Shown here in pieces: positions 60,590 through 64,000 of a stretch of 64,000 nt of DNA; within the stretch, counting starts at the first letter, position 1, and each line of letters begins with the position of its first letter. The position numbers and the translations under genes were made by a program. Origin of the DNA: Comamonadaceae bacterium OS-4 (GTDB taxonomy: Bacteria; Pseudomonadota; Gammaproteobacteria; Burkholderiales; Burkholderiaceae_C). The notes under the pieces are model-generated. The model was not told the origin of the DNA. It did no database searches and was given only the letters and a program-made list of their open reading frames with translations. The stretch spans positions 3,308,501 to 3,372,500 of the forward strand of contig AP026970.1 of NCBI GenBank assembly GCA_027924025.1. Direction: 5' to 3'.

Positions 60590-62002
60590 TCAAGCGGCGG
60601 GAAAGCGGAGTGTCACCCGCAGCCCCTTGCCGCCAGCACCTGCCTGCAACTCCAGCTGGCTGCGGTGCACATGGGCAATTTCGCTGGCAATGGCCAGGCC
60701 CAGGCCATTGCCTTCGACGGCGGTACCCGCTACCCGGTAGAAGCGCTCCAGCACCCGGTAGCGCTCGCCGGAGGGCACACCGGGACCATCGTCTTCAACC
60801 TCCAAAAATGCCTGGCCTTGTTGCCCGCACCGGATCGTGACCCGGCCGCCCTCTTGCGTGTATTTGATCGCGTTGTCCACCAGGTTGGTCATCAGCTCGC
60901 GCAGCAACCACTCCTGGCCACTCACGTGAACCGGGCTCACGTCCAGCCCGAGGTCTATTTGCTTGGCCATGGCCGCATCCAGCTGGGACTCCAACAGCGT
61001 TTCACACAGCTGCAAGAGGTCGACGCGTTGCAGTGGCTGAATGTTGGCGCTGCGCGAATCTGCCCGGGACAAGGCCAGCAATTGATTGGCAAGCTGCGAA
61101 GTGCGCCGCGCCGCATGGCGAAGCCGCAAGACCTGATCTGCTCCTAAAGTAATAGCGTTAGGCGCAGCTCTCTCGGCCGCCAGCGCCGCTTTTCTCTTAC
61201 TTCCATGCGGGTCCACCACCTGCGCCCACGCCTCCACCTGTGCCTGCAGGCCGGCAAGCGGGGTGCGCAATTGGTGCGCGGCATCCGCAACAAACCGGGC
61301 CTGGCTTTCTGCCTGCGCATTCACCAGGCCGAACAGGCGGTTGAGCGACTCCACCAAGGGCCTCACCTCGTCTGGCGACGCATCGGGGTCGAGGGCGGAC
61401 AAATCCCTCGGGGAGCGACGCTCCAAAGCCTCGCGCAGGGTGAGCAGAGGGCGCAAAGCGGTGCCCACCGCCCAACGCACCGCAAAAAATCCGGCGAAAG
61501 CCAAAATCAGGTTCGGCAACAACACCTTCAACGCCAGCAAACGCAGCCATTGCTGGCGCGGGTCGGAGCCATCGGCGAGCCGCACCACGAGTTCACCGGC
61601 CACGGTCTGCACCCTCTGGCTGACGATGCGGTAGGTGATGCCCTCAAACTCCTGGCTCGAAAAAGCAGGCTCTTTGGTGCTGGGCGGCATACCGTAGAGC
61701 CAGTCGGCCCCAGCGCGCACAACGCCATCCATGCCCACAACCGCCATGGCCGACATGCCGGGGCGGCTGTTCAGGAACTCGTCCACCGGCGGCGCCGTGA
61801 GCAGCACCAAGGCCGGCGACGACGGATCGCCCTTGGCAACCACCGAATCCGCCAGCAAAGGGACCATGCGGACCAATTGCCGGTCTTGCTGCAGGGCGGC
61901 ACTGTCGGCAGAGCGGTAGTCAAACCACGCGTTCAGCATGGCCAACAAAAACAAGGGAAGCAGCAGCAGCAACAGCAAACGCCGCTGCAAACCCTTGGAC
62001 AT
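60590..62002 (-). CDS. Sensor histidine kinase (TctE/QseC type)
   Basis: This 470-residue kinase has two membrane helices (about 6-25 and 155-178), a periplasmic sensor between them, HAMP (about 178-230), HisKA with the phosphorylated His in FVADAAHQLRTPLAGLQ, and an ATPase domain with NLVDNAIKYTQEGG, VEDDGPGVP and GNGLGLAIA. An unusual insertion of about 25 residues (VVDPHGSKRKAALAAERAAPNAITLGADQV) splits the HisKA helices; its end resembles the start of the dispersed repeat. The ATG at 62002 is preferred to a GTG at 62017. Confidence 0.92.
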   Translation of the reverse strand: MSKGLQRRLLLLLLLPLFLLAMLNAWFDYRSADSAALQQDRQLVRMVPLLADSVVAKGDPSSPALVLLTAPPVDEFLNSRPGMSAMAVVGMDGVVRAGADWLYGMPPSTKEPAFSSQEFEGITYRIVSQRVQTVAGELVVRLADGSDPRQQWLRLLALKVLLPNLILAFAGFFAVRWAVGTALRPLLTLREALERRSPRDLSALDPDASPDEVRPLVESLNRLFGLVNAQAESQARFVADAAHQLRTPLAGLQAQVEAWAQVVDPHGSKRKAALAAERAAPNAITLGADQVLRLRHAARRTSQLANQLLALSRADSRSANIQPLQRVDLLQLCETLLESQLDAAMAKQIDLGLDVSPVHVSGQEWLLRELMTNLVDNAIKYTQEGGRVTIRCGQQGQAFLEVEDDGPGVPSGERYRVLERFYRVAGTAVEGNGLGLAIASEIAHVHRSQLELQAGAGGKGLRVTLRFPAA

Positions 62003-62017
62003 GCCAGAGGGGACCAC

Positions 62018-62704
62018 TCAGGCCGCGGCTAGTTCTAGCCGGTATCCGAAACCGCGAATAGAGCGCAACGCAACGCCATGCGGCTCTAACTTCCCTCTGA
62101 GCCGGGAGATATACACCTCTACCGCGTTGGGGGTGATTTCTTTGTCCCAGCCTGTCAGCGCTTGCAGCAGCTTGTCTTTGTTCGCGGGCTTGGGGGCCTG
62201 CAACAGCAGGTACTCCATGACGGTCCACTCCCGGGGACCGAGCTCAAGCGCAGTAGCCGCCGCACCGTCTACCCGGATGCAAGCAACGCGCTGCGCGGTA
62301 TCCAGCTCCAGCGGGCCAAAGCTCAGCACCGAGGAAGTGGCTGCCTGCGACCGGCGCAGCAGCGCCCGCAAGCGTGCCAACAACTCAGGCAGCTCAAAAG
62401 GCTTGACCATGTAGTCATCCGCGCCCATGTCCAGCCCCTGGACCCGATCCTGCAGCGCATCACGCGCGGTGAGGATCAATACCGGCATGGTCTGGCCTGA
62501 CTTGCGCATCGCTTGGGTGAGCGAGAGGCCATCCATGTTCGGCAGGCCGATGTCCACAACCGCCACATCAAACGACTCTGTGCTGGTGACCTCCAGCGCG
62601 CGCTCCGCACTGCCCACCCAGTCGACGGCATAACCGGCGTCCGACAGACCGAGTTTGATGCCGCTGGCAACCATCACGTCATCTTCCACGAGCAATAGAC
62701 GCAT
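62018..62704 (-). CDS. OmpR-family response regulator (TctD/QseB type)
   Basis: This 228-residue regulator has a receiver domain (about 1-115, with DVAVVDIGLPNMDGLS holding the phosphorylated Asp, and Lys in VKPF) and an OmpR winged helix (about 130-225, REWTVMEYLLLQAPKPANKDKLLQALTGWDKEITPNAVEVYISRLRGKLE). The stop is 15 bases before the kinase ATG, so the two form an operon. The signal is unknown. ATG at 62704 is preferred to TTG at 62707. Confidence 0.94.
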   Translation of the reverse strand: MRLLLVEDDVMVASGIKLGLSDAGYAVDWVGSAERALEVTSTESFDVAVVDIGLPNMDGLSLTQAMRKSGQTMPVLILTARDALQDRVQGLDMGADDYMVKPFELPELLARLRALLRRSQAATSSVLSFGPLELDTAQRVACIRVDGAAATALELGPREWTVMEYLLLQAPKPANKDKLLQALTGWDKEITPNAVEVYISRLRGKLEPHGVALRSIRGFGYRLELAAA

Positions 62705-62711
62705 CAATTAC

Positions 62712-62759
62712 CTTTCAAGCCCATGCAAAACCTGGGCAAGCAGCTACAAAAACAATAGC
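62712..62759 (-). repeat. Dispersed 48-base repeat, copy G, intergenic
   Basis: On the minus strand it starts gctattgtttttgt, has agctgcttgccca at positions 15-27 and gggcttgaa at positions 38-46. It fills the gap between the response regulator start and the argB stop. Confidence 0.75.
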
Positions 62760-62767
62760 AGCCTGGT

Positions 62768-63673
62768 TCAATGGGAGCGGATCATGGTGCCGAAGGCTTG
62801 ATCCGTCAGGATTTCGAGCAGCAGCACATGGGGCACCCGTCCATCGATGATGTGGACCGAATTGACACCGCTTTTGGCCGCATCCAGCGCACCGGCGATT
62901 TTGGGCAACATACCGCCGCTGATGGTGCCATCGGCAAACAACTCATCAATACGCTGGGCGGTCAGGTCTGTCATCAAGGCGCCCTGCTTGTCCAGCACGC
63001 CGCTGATATTGGTCAACATCATGAGCTTCTCGGCCTGGAGCACCGTGGCCAGCTTCGCAGCCACCACATCGGCGTTGATGTTGTAGCTCTCGTTGTTCTC
63101 ACCAAAACCAATCGGGCTGACCACCGGAATGAATGCATCGTCCTGCAAGGCTTTCACCACACTGGGGTCGACACTGACAATATCCCCGACCTGACCGACG
63201 TCATGTTCTTTGGTGGGGTCTGCGTTGTCGAGCATCTTGAGCTTCTGGGCGCGGATCATGGCGCCATCGCGCCCGGTCAAACCGACCGCCTTGCCACCAG
63301 CTTGGTTGATCAAACCGACGATATCTTGCTGAACCTCTCCGCCGAGTACCCACTCGACCACTTCCATGGTTTCGGGATCTGTGACCCGCATCCCTTGGAT
63401 GAACTCCCCTTTTTTGCCGAGGCGTTTGAGCAGCCCTTCAATTTGAGGCCCGCCACCGTGCACCACGACCGGGTTGATTCCAACCAGCTTGAGCAGCACC
63501 ACATCTTCCGCAAAGGCTTTTTGCAGCGCGGGATCGGTCATGGCGTTGCCGCCATATTTGATGACCATGGTCTTGCCATGGAACTTGCGGATATAGGGCA
63601 AGGCCCGCGCCAGAATCTGGGCTTGGTCAAAAGGCGCGATGGTCGCGGCGGCGGGGGAAGAAGCGTCGGTCAT
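62768..63673 (-). CDS. argB: Acetylglutamate kinase
   Basis: ArgB phosphorylates N-acetylglutamate in arginine synthesis. The 301-residue protein has the nucleotide loop [81 protein letters not shown] and SGGMLPKI. The length and motifs are normal for the betaproteobacterial enzyme. The ATG at 63673 (MTDASS) fits relatives better than one at 63682. An N-terminal helix (residues about 10-30) precedes the kinase core, as in arginine-sensitive ArgB enzymes. Confidence 0.96.
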   Translation of the reverse strand: MTDASSPAAATIAPFDQAQILARALPYIRKFHGKTMVIKYGGNAMTDPALQKAFAEDVVLLKLVGINPVVVHGGGPQIEGLLKRLGKKGEFIQGMRVTDPETMEVVEWVLGGEVQQDIVGLINQAGGKAVGLTGRDGAMIRAQKLKMLDNADPTKEHDVGQVGDIVSVDPSVVKALQDDAFIPVVSPIGFGENNESYNINADVVAAKLATVLQAEKLMMLTNISGVLDKQGALMTDLTAQRIDELFADGTISGGMLPKIAGALDAAKSGVNSVHIIDGRVPHVLLLEILTDQAFGTMIRSH

Positions 63674-63801
63674 GCAAGACATCCGTTGGGGGAGACATTG
63701 GAAAAATTACAGCGGCGGATTGTGCCGCACTGCTCCCGGAGCACACCCCGCAACACCATGCGAGAGCCGAGCATGCAACCGGGCTCGCAACAGCAAAAAG
63801 C

Positions 63802-64000
63802 TTACGAAGCGCTGCTGGTGGTAGCGCCGTCTTGAGGAGCGATCGCAAAGCTCTCTTTAGGCTGACCCTGGGCAATCAAAGCCGACAGCCACTTGGGAGT
63901 CAGGCCACGTCCGGACCATGTTTCCCCGTTAGGGCCGCGATATTTGGCAGCAACGCTTGCACCCGCCTTTTTGTCTTTTTTAGCGGCTTTGGGCGCAGCT
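63802..64000 (-). CDS. H-NS-family nucleoid protein, C-terminal part (N-terminus lies outside the window)
   Basis: The minus-strand frame enters from the right edge and ends at a TAA at 63804-63802. It codes for AAPKAAKKDKKAGASVAAKYRGPNGETWSGRGLTPKWLSALIAQGQPKESF and a short tail. TWSGRGLTPKWL is the C-terminal H-NS DNA-binding motif (usual form TWTGRGRTPKAL), here with Leu for the second Arg. It resembles the MvaT/H-NS-like proteins of betaproteobacteria, which silence AT-rich DNA. Confidence 0.85.
   Translation of the reverse strand, partial: AAPKAAKKDKKAGASVAAKYRGPNGETWSGRGLTPKWLSALIAQGQPKESFAIAPQDGATTSSAS

Noticed and set aside
1..64000. CRISPR arrays, insertion sequences, prophage or plasmid functions
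   Set aside because: I found no regularly spaced direct repeats, transposase motifs, phage structural genes or replication genes on either strand.

Overview
The window reads as a chromosomal segment of a Gram-negative betaproteobacterium of the order Burkholderiales, most likely family Comamonadaceae near Rhodoferax, Curvibacter or Polaromonas. The evidence is protein-level: an orphan Bug-type receptor, a DksA with an Ala/Lys-rich tail, a gltI-type receptor, a liv operon with an embedded acyl-CoA ligase, and an argB/slmA neighbourhood. Codon use is GC-rich and even. I see no insertion sequence, prophage, CRISPR array or plasmid functions.

Layout. 1-4.6 kb: a partial conserved protein, a DksA lacking three of the four zinc cysteines, a COG0523 metal-chaperone GTPase and an RlmI-type rRNA methyltransferase. 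4.7-9.6 kb: tRNA-Gly and the xerC-DUF484-dapF operon, divergent from a metallo-hydrolase and an apparently catalytically dead RluF-like protein. 9.6-12 kb: a CBS-domain protein, RNase P RNA, cysK and a GNAT. 12-17 kb: a minimal ethanolamine unit (permease, EutB, EutC and a divergent AraC regulator) without microcompartment genes. 17-27.8 kb: mostly housekeeping and transport genes (FAD oxidoreductase, MCP, LysE-type exporter, HtpX, Bug receptor, pyrC, glutamate/aspartate-type receptor, LysR).

27.9-36.7 kb is a compact oligogalacturonide (pectin fragment) uptake and degradation locus: oligogalacturonide lyase, a Tog-like ABC importer (binding protein, ATPase, two permeases), an enolase-superfamily sugar-acid enzyme, a divergent GntR/FCD regulator and a porin. 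A 10-base word is shared by a perfect palindrome in the divergent promoter and a site upstream of the porin, which suggests one regulon.

36.7-46.5 kb: an Atm1-like ABC exporter coupled to an unknown membrane protein, a YciA-like thioesterase, then livHMGF with an AMP-forming acyl-CoA ligase and a LivK-type receptor. 47.4-59.8 kb is a large fatty-acid/acyl-CoA degradation region: two acyl-CoA dehydrogenases, a PECR-like reductase, enoyl-CoA hydratase, thiolase, FadB-type fusion, thioesterases and two TetR regulators, each with a clear palindromic operator just upstream. 59.9-64 kb: SlmA, a two-component system, ArgB and the C-terminal end of an H-NS-like protein.

The most unusual observation is a dispersed 48-base repeat with eight recognisable copies that align without gaps. 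Five of these lie inside protein-coding genes (rlmI, dapF, the metallo-hydrolase, the FAD oxidoreductase and the DUF3025 gene) and keep the reading frame (48 = 16 codons). The two sense copies read in element phase 2 share one reading phase, and the two antisense copies share another. This resembles the in-frame palindromic elements of Rickettsia and appears to be a mobile or spreading peptide-coding repeat.
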